Below, in pieces: positions 32,317 through 41,124 of a stretch of 64,000 nucleotides of DNA. The stretch comes from Thiolinea disciformis DSM 14473 (GTDB lineage Bacteria; Pseudomonadota; Gammaproteobacteria; Thiotrichales; Thiotrichaceae), in contig NZ_AQVE01000003.1 of assembly GCF_000371925.1 (NCBI RefSeq), positions 124,001 to 188,000 on the forward strand, read 5' to 3'. The position numbers were made by a program, and so were the translations under genes. The notes under the pieces are model-generated. The model was given only the letters and a program-made list of their open reading frames with translations, ran no database searches and was not told where the DNA came from. The first letter of the stretch is position 1, and every line of letters starts with the position of its first letter.

Positions 32317-34208
32317 GCGGCCGCCCGATCCTTGGTATGTTTAGTGTCCTTGCCTATCATTTTTCCGTCTTTAGTAACTTTACCAGCTTGCTCTTCGATA
32401 TGGCGCTCAATAATTTGCGGCAGTGGAATTGGTTTAGAAATACCATAACCCTGCCCAAAATCGATGCCAATTTCGCGTAATAATTGAATAATTTGTGGTG
32501 TTTCTACATATTCTGCAATCGTTTTTACGGCCATTAATTGACCAATTTGATTGACCGACTGCACCATAGCACGGCCTACATCATCGGTGAGAATATCTTT
32601 AATAAAACTTCCGTCAATTTTTAAATAATCAACCGGTAATTGTTTCAAATAACTGAAAGAGCTCACCCCTGTTCCAAAATCATCTAACGAGAAACTACAG
32701 CCTTGGGTTTTGAGGGTGTCAATAAACTTGCGCGCTAGCTCAATATTGTTAATCGCCACCCGCTCAGTAATTTCAAAGCAAAGCATGGTCGGTGGAACAC
32801 CTGAGAGCTTAATCGCCTCTTGTACATAGGGTAGAAACTGCGGATCGTCCAAACTTTGACCCGATAAATTAATCGCAAACACCAAATGAGATTGTTTGCG
32901 CGCAATACCGGCAATCGCACGGAGCAATTTCTTGACTACCCAGCGATCCAGCATGGGCATCATAGAGTAATATTCTGCTGCCGGAATAAACTCATCCGGT
33001 GAAATCGATTTGCCACTATCATCGAATAAACGCAACAAAATCTCATAATGATGGAAAGGTCTTAAAAACTCTTTCGGCTCTAAAGGCTGAATCGGCTGCG
33101 CGTACAGTTGGAACTGCTCTTGCTCAAAGGCTTGCTTTAAGCGTCCAATCCACACCACTTGACCACGATGCTTAGAAATTTCTGGATCATCAGGGCGATA
33201 CACATGCAAACGATTACCGCCCTTACTTTTCGCCACACGACAAGCTGTATCCGCTATCGACATCACACGATTCGTGGTACCCGTTTGAGACTGGATCGGG
33301 ATAAAGCCTACGCTAGCGGTTATATGGTGGATTTGCCCGTCCCAAATAAACTCATGTGACATAATCAAATGGCGCAATTGTTCACTTTTGCGCAAAGCTT
33401 CTACAGGCTCAATTTCACGGAACAACACCCCAAATTCATCACCGCCAATACGTGCTAAGACATCTCGCTTTTTATCAATCGCATTTTTTAGTAAATCCGC
33501 AATCCGCTCGATAAAAGCATCGCCCGCACTATGTCCCAAGGTATCATTCACTGCCTTAAACTGATCAAGCGCTAATTGGCAAAAAGCGTGTTTAACACCT
33601 TGTTGGCGTGCCTCGTCCAGAGAAACTTTCAAGGCCACCTCAAAGGCTTTGCGATTCATTAAGCGGGTATGCTGATCATTCTTCTGCAAATAAGCTAAAT
33701 GCGCTTGAAGCGCTACTAATTCAGCTTGGTCTTGCAATAACAGTAAAAAATGATCAGCAGATCCGCCTTCTAAGGAGAAAGATCGCACAAGGAATGTGGT
33801 TTCCAAATCCTGCAAACCCGTACAATTCAGTAAGCAAGGTTGAAAACGTGCTTGCTGCCCTGCCTGCTTAGCATCCAGCCAATTGATAGGAACTTGTTTA
33901 ATGGGATCCAGCAAGTGGAATAATTCACTGTGGTATTTGGCCCGTGCACTGCGCGATTGTGTGCGCAACAAACGCTCAGCAGCCGGATTGATAAAGACAA
34001 TAAAGCCATTTTTATTCGCTAAAATCGCGGATTCTGGTATAGACATCATGATGTCTATCAGCAAATTCTCATGGACTAAACGATTAGACAAAGGCGAACG
34101 GCGCCGATAGAACCACCAGGCCCCAGCCGCAAGTGCCGCACCTAACAAAAATACCATGACATACGCAATCGAATGAATTAATGCGGAGGATGTCGCAGCT
34201 TCATTCAC
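32313..34208 (-). CDS. GGDEF and EAL domain c-di-GMP protein with PAS domain
   Basis: 631 residues: N-terminal membrane helix (about 14-36), a PAS-like domain (about 45-170), GGDEF (about 180-340) with intact RIGGDEFGVLF, and EAL (about 355-600) with YEILLRL, INLSGQSL, CFEITERVA, DDFGTGVSSF, DYLKIDGSFI and TIAEYVET. The EAL residues needed for phosphodiesterase activity (ExLxR, DDFGTG, Lys, distal Glu) appear present although the core reads EIL; the GGDEF site also looks active, so it is bifunctional on paper. Translationally coupled to mpl (ATGA), an unusual partner. Overall no inhibitory I-site RxxD is evident in the expected place. Confidence 0.92.
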   Translation of the reverse strand: MNEAATSSALIHSIAYVMVFLLGAALAAGAWWFYRRRSPLSNRLVHENLLIDIMMSIPESAILANKNGFIVFINPAAERLLRTQSRSARAKYHSELFHLLDPIKQVPINWLDAKQAGQQARFQPCLLNCTGLQDLETTFLVRSFSLEGGSADHFLLLLQDQAELVALQAHLAYLQKNDQHTRLMNRKAFEVALKVSLDEARQQGVKHAFCQLALDQFKAVNDTLGHSAGDAFIERIADLLKNAIDKKRDVLARIGGDEFGVLFREIEPVEALRKSEQLRHLIMSHEFIWDGQIHHITASVGFIPIQSQTGTTNRVMSIADTACRVAKSKGGNRLHVYRPDDPEISKHRGQVVWIGRLKQAFEQEQFQLYAQPIQPLEPKEFLRPFHHYEILLRLFDDSGKSISPDEFIPAAEYYSMMPMLDRWVVKKLLRAIAGIARKQSHLVFAINLSGQSLDDPQFLPYVQEAIKLSGVPPTMLCFEITERVAINNIELARKFIDTLKTQGCSFSLDDFGTGVSSFSYLKQLPVDYLKIDGSFIKDILTDDVGRAMVQSVNQIGQLMAVKTIAEYVETPQIIQLLREIGIDFGQGYGISKPIPLPQIIERHIEEQAGKVTKDGKMIGKDTKHTKDRAAA

Positions 34209-34326
34209 TTAATCATTCCCCAAACCTTAACTTGACATTTTTATAATAGGACTATCATAAGGAGCAGCTTAGGATTTGTATACTTCAACAAGATAAACGC
34301 ACAAAGCCTAGCCAAACAAGATCAAT

Positions 34327-34361
34327 AAAAAAGCCGTTGCAATAAATTTAATTGCAACGGC
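34327..34361 (-). terminator. Rho-independent terminator of the rpsP operon
   Basis: A perfect 11-bp stem GCCGTTGCAAT/ATTGCAACGGC (34333-34343, 34351-34361) followed on the minus strand by six T. It lies 35 nt past the rplS stop. Confidence 0.95.
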
Positions 34362-34395
34362 CTTTTATAAAAAGTGAAATGGGCAAATAAGATTG

Positions 34396-34740
34396 TTAGA
34401 TTTTTTCTTTAATACGTGCCGCTTTACCGGTCAAACCACGTAAGTAGTAGAGTTTTGCACGGCGTACATCACCCGAACGCTTCACAGTAATGCTAGCAAT
34501 ACTATTACTATAGGTTTGGAATACACGCTCAACACCCTCACCATAAGAAATTTTACGTACAGTGAATGCTGAGTTTAGGCCACGGTTACGTTTAGCAACG
34601 ACTACGCCTTCGAATGCTTGTAAACGACTTTTGTCGCCTTCTTTAACATGGACTTGAACTACAACAGTATCGCCCGGAGCGAATGCAGGAATTTCCTTAT
34701 TCATTTGCTCTTGTTCAAGTTGTTTAATAATCATGTTCAT
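34396..34740 (-). CDS. rplS: 50S ribosomal protein L19
   Basis: 114 residues. Typical L19: [59 protein letters not shown]. It is the last gene of rpsP-rimM-trmD-rplS, with ATGA overlap to trmD and a strong terminator. AGAGG 7 nt before the ATG at 34740 supports that start. Confidence 0.97.
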   Translation of the reverse strand: MNMIIKQLEQEQMNKEIPAFAPGDTVVVQVHVKEGDKSRLQAFEGVVVAKRNRGLNSAFTVRKISYGEGVERVFQTYSNSIASITVKRSGDVRRAKLYYLRGLTGKAARIKEKI

Positions 34741-35489
34741 GAGATAACCTCTGACGAAACCTTATATTCCTGTTGATATTCATCCAGCAGCGTTTGGTCT
34801 ACTGGGTTTAACGTTTTGGCCTGCAATAAATCTGGACGTTTCAACCAGGTAAGGCCCAACATCTGTTTTCTGCGCCAACGCGCAATAGCTGCATGATCAC
34901 CGCTTTTTAAAATCGCGGGAACCTCTTTGCTATCAATTAGTTCAGGACGGGTATAATGGGGGCAATCTAATAAGCCCTCCGTAAACGAATCCTGTTCGGC
35001 AGATGACTCATGCCCTAATACAGTAGGCAGTAAACGCGTGATGGCATCAATCATGACCATAGCACCCAACTCACCACCGCTTAAAACATAGTCACCGATA
35101 GAACACTCTTCATCGACTTCTAACTCGATAATGCGTTCATCAATGCCTTCATAACGCCCACACAACAAAATCAAACTCGCTTCTTGCGCTAATGCCGCGA
35201 CACGTTGTTGCGTGAGTGGCTTGCCTTGTGGACTTAAATAAATCACTCGACCTTTATTAGAACGTCGCACTTGGCGAATGGTTGCTAATAAGACATCGGG
35301 CTTCATCACCATACCCGGACCACCACCATAAGGCCGGTCATCTACAGTACGGTGGACATCGGTCGTAAAATCGCGTGGATTACACACACTTAAACTTAAT
35401 ACGCCCAGCTCCTTAGCACGCCGCACCACACCATAAGCTGTTACTGTGCGCACGAACTCAGGAAATAAGCTAATTACGTCAAAGTGCAT
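34737..35489 (-). CDS. trmD: tRNA (guanine-N1)-methyltransferase
   Basis: 250 residues. Methylates G37 of tRNAs using SAM. The knot region [20 protein letters not shown] and the following [20 protein letters not shown] block are intact; [12 protein letters not shown] is the standard N-terminus and CPHYTRPE is also conserved. Starts 5 nt after rimM. Confidence 0.97.
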   Translation of the reverse strand: MHFDVISLFPEFVRTVTAYGVVRRAKELGVLSLSVCNPRDFTTDVHRTVDDRPYGGGPGMVMKPDVLLATIRQVRRSNKGRVIYLSPQGKPLTQQRVAALAQEASLILLCGRYEGIDERIIELEVDEECSIGDYVLSGGELGAMVMIDAITRLLPTVLGHESSAEQDSFTEGLLDCPHYTRPELIDSKEVPAILKSGDHAAIARWRRKQMLGLTWLKRPDLLQAKTLNPVDQTLLDEYQQEYKVSSEVIS

Positions 35490-35494
35490 AGGAA

Positions 35495-36007
35495 CTAAAA
35501 ATCAGGATCCCAATCCACTTGAATCTGTTGGTTCGCTAAACTCACTTGCTTAATAACACTATCCATTAACCATGGAATCCAGCGCTCACGCTCACCACTG
35601 ACGACCATCACATCATTCGCACCGGTTTCCAGCAAATGACTGACCTTACCCAGCACCTGACCTTGTAGCGTTATGACGGTCAGTCCTTCCAAATCTGACC
35701 AATAAAACTCATCTTCTGCTAAAGCTGGTAATTGCTCGCGTTGAATTTGAATCTCATAACCCGACAAAACTTGTGCTGCATCACGATCATTAACACCAGC
35801 GAGTAAGGCAATAATACCTTTCGTATTTTGTTGCACTTTTTGGCAGTGAATAGTTAAAGTCTGATTATGTTTAACTAGCTGCCAAGGTTGATACTTCATA
35901 ATGTCTAATGGATTATCGGTATAAGATTGTAGTTTTACCCAACCTTGAATACCAAATGCGCCGAGAATTTTTCCTACTGTTAGTGTAGAACTCTTGGCTT
36001 CCATCAT
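35495..36007 (-). CDS. rimM: 16S rRNA processing protein RimM
   Basis: 170 residues. Assists 30S head assembly with S19. The N-terminal LTVGKILGAFGIQGWVKLQS block and the C-terminal PRC-barrel with EFYWSDLEGLTVI and GANDVMVVSGERERWIPWL are typical. It begins 8 nt after the rpsP stop; ATG codons at 36007 or 36004 are equally possible. Confidence 0.96.
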   Translation of the reverse strand: MMEAKSSTLTVGKILGAFGIQGWVKLQSYTDNPLDIMKYQPWQLVKHNQTLTIHCQKVQQNTKGIIALLAGVNDRDAAQVLSGYEIQIQREQLPALAEDEFYWSDLEGLTVITLQGQVLGKVSHLLETGANDVMVVSGERERWIPWLMDSVIKQVSLANQQIQVDWDPDF

Positions 36008-36015
36008 TGCATTAA

Positions 36016-36267
36016 TTAAGCAGCAACCTTTTTAGTTTCTTCTAATAATTTGGCAACACGGTCGCTAGGTTGTGCGCCATTTGCCAACCAATATTGCACA
36101 CGGGCGTCATCTAGATGTAAACGAATTTCTTGACCACGTGCCAAGGGATTAAAAAAGCCCACACGCTCAATGTAACCACTATCACGGGGTTTGCGTTTAT
36201 CAGTCACTACAACATGGTAGAATGGGTGCTTCTTAGAACCACCTCTTGCCAAACGGATATTTACCAT
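36016..36267 (-). CDS. rpsP: 30S ribosomal protein S16
   Basis: 83 residues. [20 protein letters not shown] and [15 protein letters not shown] identify S16. It is first in the conserved rpsP-rimM-trmD-rplS operon. A stretch of 150 bp upstream (36268-36420) should carry the operon promoter; no clear -35/-10 was picked out. Confidence 0.97.
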   Translation of the reverse strand: MVNIRLARGGSKKHPFYHVVVTDKRKPRDSGYIERVGFFNPLARGQEIRLHLDDARVQYWLANGAQPSDRVAKLLEETKKVAA

Positions 36268-36405
36268 AAATCCAAGACCTTAAAATAATTTAACTAGCAG
36301 ACGGCAGAAGCCCTGCCGAAAGTAAACGCGCAATTCTACGGTTTTTTTCAAAAAAGTGAAGCGTTTCACTAAAATAAAGCTGAAATAACCGCTAATTGGA
36401 ATTAC

Positions 36406-36428
36406 TACCCCCAATAAGCTTGGGGGTA
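36406..36428 (-). terminator. Weak terminator after the DUF1287 gene
   Basis: A perfect 9-bp stem TACCCCCAA/TTGGGGGTA with a 5-nt loop, 12 nt past the stop at 36440. It is GC-rich but has no T-run after it. Confidence 0.5.
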
Positions 36429-36439
36429 AATGAAGAATA

Positions 36440-37426
36440 CTAGAAGCGTGCAGACGCTAATTGTGCTTGCGGGCGTACATTAGGGTAGAAGCGGTAATGC
36501 CCTGTAATCGGCATCTTGAACAACACATCCTCCAACTTTTCACCATCGCCAATATTGTGAACAATCATAAAGCGATTGGGATCAGCAGGCGATGGGCGAT
36601 CCACCACAATACCTATATGCTCTTGATCGCCCCCCAAACTCCAAGTCACTAGATCCCCTGGACGATAATCGCTAGCATTGCGCGTAACTGGCAAACGTTG
36701 ACCATGGCGCGTGAAAAATACTTTTAAATTATGGACGCGACGATGGTCAATATTCGTATCCGGCCCTTGCAAACCCCATTTCGGTAGATTGGGGTAGGAG
36801 TAAAACGCTTGTATCATGTCTTGATGAACCAAACGCTGTAAATCCACGCCAAGACGGCGGTAAGAGCGAATTACAGTATCGGTACAAACACCGATGTTCT
36901 GCGGCACATCGCCATTAGGATAGCCAATCGGAATATAGCTACCATCATAACGCACACGATAGCGTAAACGGTCTAAGGCAGCACGTGATAGATAAGCCGA
37001 ATAATCAACCCTAGCTTGGGCATAGTTTCGATTCGCTTGATTATAACGATTTTGAGCTGCATAACGATTGGCATCATCACTGCGCATGGCATAATGCGGT
37101 AAGGAGCGTTGGCGGCTAGCATTCTGACGTTGTTGCTGCTCCCATTGATCTTGATACCAACGTTTCTTTGCTTCAAATTCTAAATGATGTTTATCTTTGC
37201 CAGTTTTTTTAGGAGCGACTACAAGACGTTGAGCCTGAGCGATTTTCTTGGTATCCGTCGCTGTATCTTCTGTTTCTAGCTCTTGAGTACTTGCCGTATC
37301 CACTGCATCTTCTTTAACAGGCGCTGTAGAACAACCTGCTAAACCAGCCGCAATCCCAAATAGTCCTATCATCATGCACGCATTGATTTTTTTTATTAGC
37401 TTCATACGCTTCTCGGGCTTATCCAT
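36440..37426 (-). CDS. DUF1287 lipoprotein (NlpC/P60-like)
   Basis: 328 residues. Signal peptide with lipobox LAGCST, a Lys/Gln/Arg/Tyr-rich disordered linker (about 50-150), then a DUF1287 domain (about 155-310): GVCTDTVIRSYRRLG (nucleophile Cys), PDTNIDHRRVHNLKVFF, LVTWSLGGDQEHIGIVVD (His) and FMIVHNIGDG. This has papain-like hydrolase character and probably acts on peptidoglycan or envelope peptides. ATG at 37426 with AGGAG 5 nt upstream decides the start. It is the last gene of the envelope island 36.4-40.8 kb. Confidence 0.85.
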   Translation of the reverse strand: MDKPEKRMKLIKKINACMMIGLFGIAAGLAGCSTAPVKEDAVDTASTQELETEDTATDTKKIAQAQRLVVAPKKTGKDKHHLEFEAKKRWYQDQWEQQQRQNASRQRSLPHYAMRSDDANRYAAQNRYNQANRNYAQARVDYSAYLSRAALDRLRYRVRYDGSYIPIGYPNGDVPQNIGVCTDTVIRSYRRLGVDLQRLVHQDMIQAFYSYPNLPKWGLQGPDTNIDHRRVHNLKVFFTRHGQRLPVTRNASDYRPGDLVTWSLGGDQEHIGIVVDRPSPADPNRFMIVHNIGDGEKLEDVLFKMPITGHYRFYPNVRPQAQLASARF

Positions 37427-37580
37427 TACCACTCCTAAAAAAACTACCCCAAGCACATGCTTTGCTTAGGTCTAAAAAAGCCACTAAGTTTTATACCAAA
37501 ATCAAGCTGAACACCAGCAAAACACTAATTAGCTTTATGAATACCGTCACTAATCAAAATATGTATTAAATTTTACCTAA

Positions 37581-37613
37581 TCATTGATCAGACCATTTAA
37601 GTCTGATCAATGA
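37581..37613. repeat. 13-bp perfect inverted repeat
   Basis: TCATTGATCAGAC (37581-37593) and GTCTGATCAATGA (37601-37613) around a 7-nt loop. It lies 25 nt past the stop of lipoprotein A at 37638. It is likely a terminator hairpin, but has only an interrupted T-tract downstream. Confidence 0.6.
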
Positions 37614-37637
37614 AATTTAAGGAATCAATCTAACTGA

Positions 37638-37976
37638 TCAATATTGATAGTGGTTTGACAAATTCGGGTCAATCTGCACACGCCCACGATAATTACCCTT
37701 AGCCTTGACCGGTGGTACCACGGGCTTGGGTGGTAATGGACGTATAACAGGTGCAACTGGACGATGCATAGGCGGATGAGGTCTTACTACTGGTGCAGGT
37801 GCAGGCATTGGAATAGGACGTACAACGGGTTGCTGTTTCTCCTCTACATAAGGAGGCGCCACCGGAATTTCTGCAGTACCGGTATCAATCGGAGCGGTTT
37901 GCTGTTGACTACAACCAGTAGCAGCAAAACCCGCAAATATTAAAATCGCAACTAAAGAACGGGAAGACATCTTCAT
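37638..37976 (-). CDS. Pro-rich lipoprotein A with VKAKG-YRG tail
   Basis: 112 residues. Lipobox ATGCSQQQ (Cys22), a short disordered Thr/Gln part, a Pro/Val/Arg-rich extended segment (about 45-92) and a C-terminal tail VKAKGNYRGRVQIDPNLSNH. The tail is shared with lipoproteins B (38195) and C (40214), which defines a family I do not recognise. The Pro-rich segment could span the periplasm from a lipid anchor. GAGG lies upstream of the ATG. Cell-envelope role only inferred. Confidence 0.75.
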   Translation of the reverse strand: MKMSSRSLVAILIFAGFAATGCSQQQTAPIDTGTAEIPVAPPYVEEKQQPVVRPIPMPAPAPVVRPHPPMHRPVAPVIRPLPPKPVVPPVKAKGNYRGRVQIDPNLSNHYQY

Positions 37977-38130
37977 TATTTGCCTCTATTATTATTTTTA
38001 TTAAGGACTTGCTGCCCCTATTGCAACAAGCGTTGGAAGCACTATGCGCCGATTTACCCCGCTGGAAGCTTAATCAGAATTTAGAGGTTCGTTAACGGTT
38101 AAGCTTTGTAGATAGGCGGTGAATATTGAT

Positions 38131-38163
38131 AAAAAAACGCCCAACATCTTATGACATTGGGCG
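38131..38163 (-). terminator. Terminator of lipoprotein B gene
   Basis: Stem CGCCCAA/TTGGGCG (38138-38144, 38157-38163) with an inner mismatch and further pairing, followed on the minus strand by seven T, 32 nt past the stop. Confidence 0.8.
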
Positions 38164-38194
38164 CTTACTTAACAGCAAACAACCAACTAATGAA

Positions 38195-38647
38195 TTACAT
38201 AGTAGGTTGTTGGTATTGTTGCATTACACCACTGTCGATTTGTACTGGACCACGGTAGTGACCTTTAGCCTTAACTGATGGAACTTTTGGCTTCACATGT
38301 GGAACTACTGGGCGTACTGGTTGAGGGCGTACTGGACGTACTGGCTGAGGACGTACTACAACTGGTGGATGCACTGGACGCACTGGCTGAGGACGTACTG
38401 GACGTACTGGCTGAGGACGTACTGGGCGTGGTGGTTGAACTTGTTGGCCACATTGACTGCAATCTAAAACCTCTTTAACTTCAGTCGTTTCAGTTTGAGT
38501 AGTGGTATCAGTGGTGGTGGTTTCTGGAGCAGCTTGAGCTACTTGTTGACCGCCAGCAGCTTGCTGACTACTAACTTGCTGACAGCCCGCAGCTAATAAA
38601 GCAGCCGCTATAATAGCAGCCAATGACAATTGGGTTTTCATCTTCAT
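38195..38647 (-). CDS. Pro-rich lipoprotein B with RPQPVRPV repeats
   Basis: 150 residues. Signal peptide with lipobox LAAGCQQV, a Gln/Thr-rich disordered part, one CxxC (DCSQCGQQ), then tandem VRPQPVRPVRPQPVRPV-type units and the tail VPSVKAKGHYRGPVQID. The start at 38647 is inferred from paralogue C, which shares the start context MKxKT and 17 nt of leader sequence. A perfect 26-bp palindrome (38690-38715) sits just upstream. Paralogues: A (37638) and C (40214). Function unknown. Confidence 0.75.
   Translation of the reverse strand: MKMKTQLSLAAIIAAALLAAGCQQVSSQQAAGGQQVAQAAPETTTTDTTTQTETTEVKEVLDCSQCGQQVQPPRPVRPQPVRPVRPQPVRPVHPPVVVRPQPVRPVRPQPVRPVVPHVKPKVPSVKAKGHYRGPVQIDSGVMQQYQQPTM
38310..38430 (-). 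repeat. Tandem DNA repeats encoding RPQPVRPV units
   Basis: Units related to ACTGGACGTACTGGCTGAGG recur four to five times within about 120 bp, all in frame in lipoprotein B. Slippage or unequal recombination is likely to change the copy number between strains. Confidence 0.8.
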
Positions 38648-38689
38648 AATCATTAATCTCTTTCGTTGTTTAAGGGAAAGCACTGTCAA

Positions 38690-38715
38690 GTATAACGAAT
38701 AAATATTCGTTATAC
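38690..38715. promoter_or_regulatory. Perfect 12-2-12 palindrome upstream of lipoprotein B
   Basis: GTATAACGAATA-AA-TATTCGTTATAC, all 24 arm bases symmetrical. A minus-strand -10-like TATACT (38689-38694) overlaps its promoter-proximal arm, so a bound protein would block or guide transcription of lipoprotein B. The 12-2-12 layout resembles ArsR/SmtB-type operators, but the regulator is unknown. It lies about 60 nt past the stop of the gene at 38775, so a terminator role was considered; there is no T-run and the stem is AT-rich. Confidence 0.65.
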
Positions 38716-38774
38716 TAAGAACTTAAATATCCATATAAAGGTTTTACGACATAACTCAACTTAGACAGCATCGT

Positions 38775-40016
38775 TTAATATGTCGGGCAAGTGGCTTTGT
38801 AAGGCGCCTTTGCAATACCCCAGCGATATTGCAATGGTGCATGTGGGTCAGAAACTAGATAGCCACCCTCTAAGTTTTGACGCAACTCACGTAAGCTCAT
38901 ATACAACTCTTCACCTAGCGTGAGCTGAACCATACAGAACTCATTGAGTTCTTTCATTTCACTAGGAGGTGGCTGATCCACTGAAAACACCGCTTTAGCC
39001 CAGCGAGCCGGATAAGAACGTGGATCAAAACGACCTATGGTATCAATATGTCGCTTTATAGAATTAAAAAACATTCCTAGACGTTTGTCACGTCCGGGCG
39101 TCGAATAGTCATCATATTCTCTAGCATTCATACATTGACGACCTTGCCCACGAATTTGCTGTAAATGCCACAGCGCATCATATACATAGACGCTGCGGTC
39201 ATTAGCATACATACAAAGTGCTAACAGCAAGCGTGTAGTCTTTTCATCTGGCTTCTCAGGACGCTTACCTAATTTGTGAGAAATAACGTCGGTAAAAGCT
39301 ACATAGTCATATTGTAAATCACTGGCTAAGCGGAATTGTTCATCGCTATAGCCCGGCTGTTGCGCAGCCGCCATACGAATGCTTTGCGGTTGTTTGAAGC
39401 GGCGATAGCCATCACCGTAGGTCTTATCTTCTGGCACATAGAAAGGAAACGAAGGCGTGCGCAATAAAAAGCGCGATGCTTTTGGTGTAGTTGAAGCCAT
39501 GACCTCAGCAATACCCGTCTCAGTCACATCGGCGATTTGATAAGAATGTACCCCTGGCGCGACATAGATATCCCCTGCTTTAATATCATTTAAAGCAATC
39601 GGATAGGTATCATTACGCAATGAGCGTGTATCCGTCATATCGGCAATAAAATCCAGAAAACGGCGCACCCGTTGTGGCTCAGGCAAGTTATCCCACGTTT
39701 TCATGGAATTACTGTAAGGCTGCGTAGGCTTACTGAAATTATTAACGACAAACGGCAAGCGATGCTCATAAGAAAAGATTAAGCGCATCGCATAAGTCGC
39801 ATCCGCACAATCATTTTCGAATTTGTAATAAATAGGTTTGGCAGGATCCATGAATATATCATCTTTCCAATTTGCCGCTACCCATTGATGATATCGGGAC
39901 TCCCACACATCATCCCACGAATTTTCATTCGTCCAAACCGCTGCAAAACTGCTGTGAGAGGCAAGAACACAAGCTGCTGTGAGCAGCAGTTTTGATAAGA
40001 AACGCAATTTATTCAT
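38775..40016 (-). CDS. Secreted papain-like hypothetical protein
   Basis: 413 residues. Signal peptide (likely cut after SHSSFA). The N-terminal half has FENDCADATYAMRLIFSYEH (candidate nucleophile Cys) and AGDIYVAPGVHSYQIADVTE (candidate His), a Cys/His arrangement like NlpC/P60 or transglutaminase-type hydrolases. The C-terminal ~200 residues are helical and unrecognised, with four more Cys. No close family known to me. Second cysteine-peptidase-like protein in the envelope island (with DUF1287 at 36440). Confidence 0.65.
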   Translation of the reverse strand: MNKLRFLSKLLLTAACVLASHSSFAAVWTNENSWDDVWESRYHQWVAANWKDDIFMDPAKPIYYKFENDCADATYAMRLIFSYEHRLPFVVNNFSKPTQPYSNSMKTWDNLPEPQRVRRFLDFIADMTDTRSLRNDTYPIALNDIKAGDIYVAPGVHSYQIADVTETGIAEVMASTTPKASRFLLRTPSFPFYVPEDKTYGDGYRRFKQPQSIRMAAAQQPGYSDEQFRLASDLQYDYVAFTDVISHKLGKRPEKPDEKTTRLLLALCMYANDRSVYVYDALWHLQQIRGQGRQCMNAREYDDYSTPGRDKRLGMFFNSIKRHIDTIGRFDPRSYPARWAKAVFSVDQPPPSEMKELNEFCMVQLTLGEELYMSLRELRQNLEGGYLVSDPHAPLQYRWGIAKAPYKATCPTY

Positions 40017-40138
40017 GATCTTCAGGTTTACCGTTTGGTAAGGCCAATTATTTTAGGGCTAATTATAAATTAAGCATTAATAAAACGCTTAAACCTGTTA
40101 CAGAATGACAGAACCTACTGCTCAAGCCCATATTTCAT

Positions 40139-40168
40139 AAAAACGCCCAGCCTCTAAAGAGGCTAGGC
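40139..40168 (-). terminator. Terminator of lipoprotein C gene
   Basis: Stem GCC-x-AGCCTCT / AGAGGCT-x-GGC with a 2-nt loop at 40145-40168, followed on the minus strand by GTTTTT. It lies 46 nt past the stop at 40214. Confidence 0.8.
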
Positions 40169-40213
40169 TATTTCAACTAATTAACGCATCAATTTACGAT
40201 GAAGCGTAGTCAA

Positions 40214-40828
40214 TTAGTTTTTCTTATACGTTTGCATTACGCCCTGTTCAACTTGAATAGGACCTCTGTAAATGCCTTTACCCTTAACTGTTGGAATAAC
40301 AGGTCTTTGAGGCTTTTGAACGTGAACGCGCGGTGGTTGAACCGGACGTACTGGTCTAACAATTTGTTGAACTTTAGCTGGACGAGCACCACCTTTGCAG
40401 CTGTAGTGGTGAGTATGCGGTCTGTCACCATTTGGATGGCAATGACGAATACTGTTTGTGCAACCAGGGATTGCTGGATGAGTATGGCACTGGCCACCCG
40501 TTGAAGTTACCCGAGCAGGACCTCTGCCACCACCTGAACGCTTACCACCACCTGAACGCTTACCGCTTGAACGTTTGATGCCACCAGAAGTACGAGCACC
40601 TGGGCGGCCACACTTACTGCAATCCACAACGGTTTTAGTCGTTGTAGTTGAAGTAGTAGTCTTTTCTGTTGTGTCAGTGGTGGTACCAGCACCTGCGTCC
40701 TGAGCAACTTGTTGTGCAGAAGCAACCTGCTGAGAAGCAACTTGTTGTGAACCCATTTGCTGACAGCCAGAAACGAACAAACCTGCAGCCGTTAATGCTG
40801 CTACTAAAAGAGAAGTCTTGATTTTCAT
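40214..40828 (-). CDS. Lipoprotein C with His/Cys-rich region and VKGKG-YRG tail
   Basis: 204 residues. Lipobox VSGCQQMG, a Thr/Gln-rich disordered part, CxxC (DCSKCGRPG), a Gly/Arg/Ser-rich stretch (about 75-105), a His/Cys-rich part (GQCHTHPAIPGC, RHCHPNGDRPHTHHYSC), a Pro/Val/Arg segment and the tail VKGKGIYRGPIQVEQGVMQ shared with lipoproteins A and B. The His/Cys cluster suggests metal binding or a small disulfide-knotted domain. Ribosome site AAGGA precedes the ATG. Function unknown. Confidence 0.75.
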   Translation of the reverse strand: MKIKTSLLVAALTAAGLFVSGCQQMGSQQVASQQVASAQQVAQDAGAGTTTDTTEKTTTSTTTTKTVVDCSKCGRPGARTSGGIKRSSGKRSGGGKRSGGGRGPARVTSTGGQCHTHPAIPGCTNSIRHCHPNGDRPHTHHYSCKGGARPAKVQQIVRPVRPVQPPRVHVQKPQRPVIPTVKGKGIYRGPIQVEQGVMQTYKKN

Positions 40829-41124
40829 AGTCCTTGAATCTCATTCGTTGTTTACTGGAACACAAGTTTACACAAGAATTAATGGTTTCGTTTAGATTAA
40901 ACCCTGTATAAACCCGTTACGTCGGAAACGGCCAAATCAACTTACCTATCAATCAAACCGCTCCTTACCTCATGCAGGCTAGGAAGGCAACCTGCCCCTA
41001 AAAGTTGCGTAAAGCCAACAAAGTATCAAGCTTCGTTGTAACTTTCGAACAAATAGAATCATACAGCGCACTTTTACTACCGTAAAGCCATACGTCGCGG
41101 AATTTAGAGCTAACAACCGAAAAT

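Noticed and set aside
38310-38430. Possible CRISPR-like repeats
   Set aside because: The repeats are in frame, unit-joined without unique spacers, and encode Pro-rich lipoprotein segments.
38690-38715. Palindrome as terminator of the gene at 38775
   Set aside because: AT-rich stem with a 2-nt loop and no T-run, 60 nt past the stop; operator more likely.
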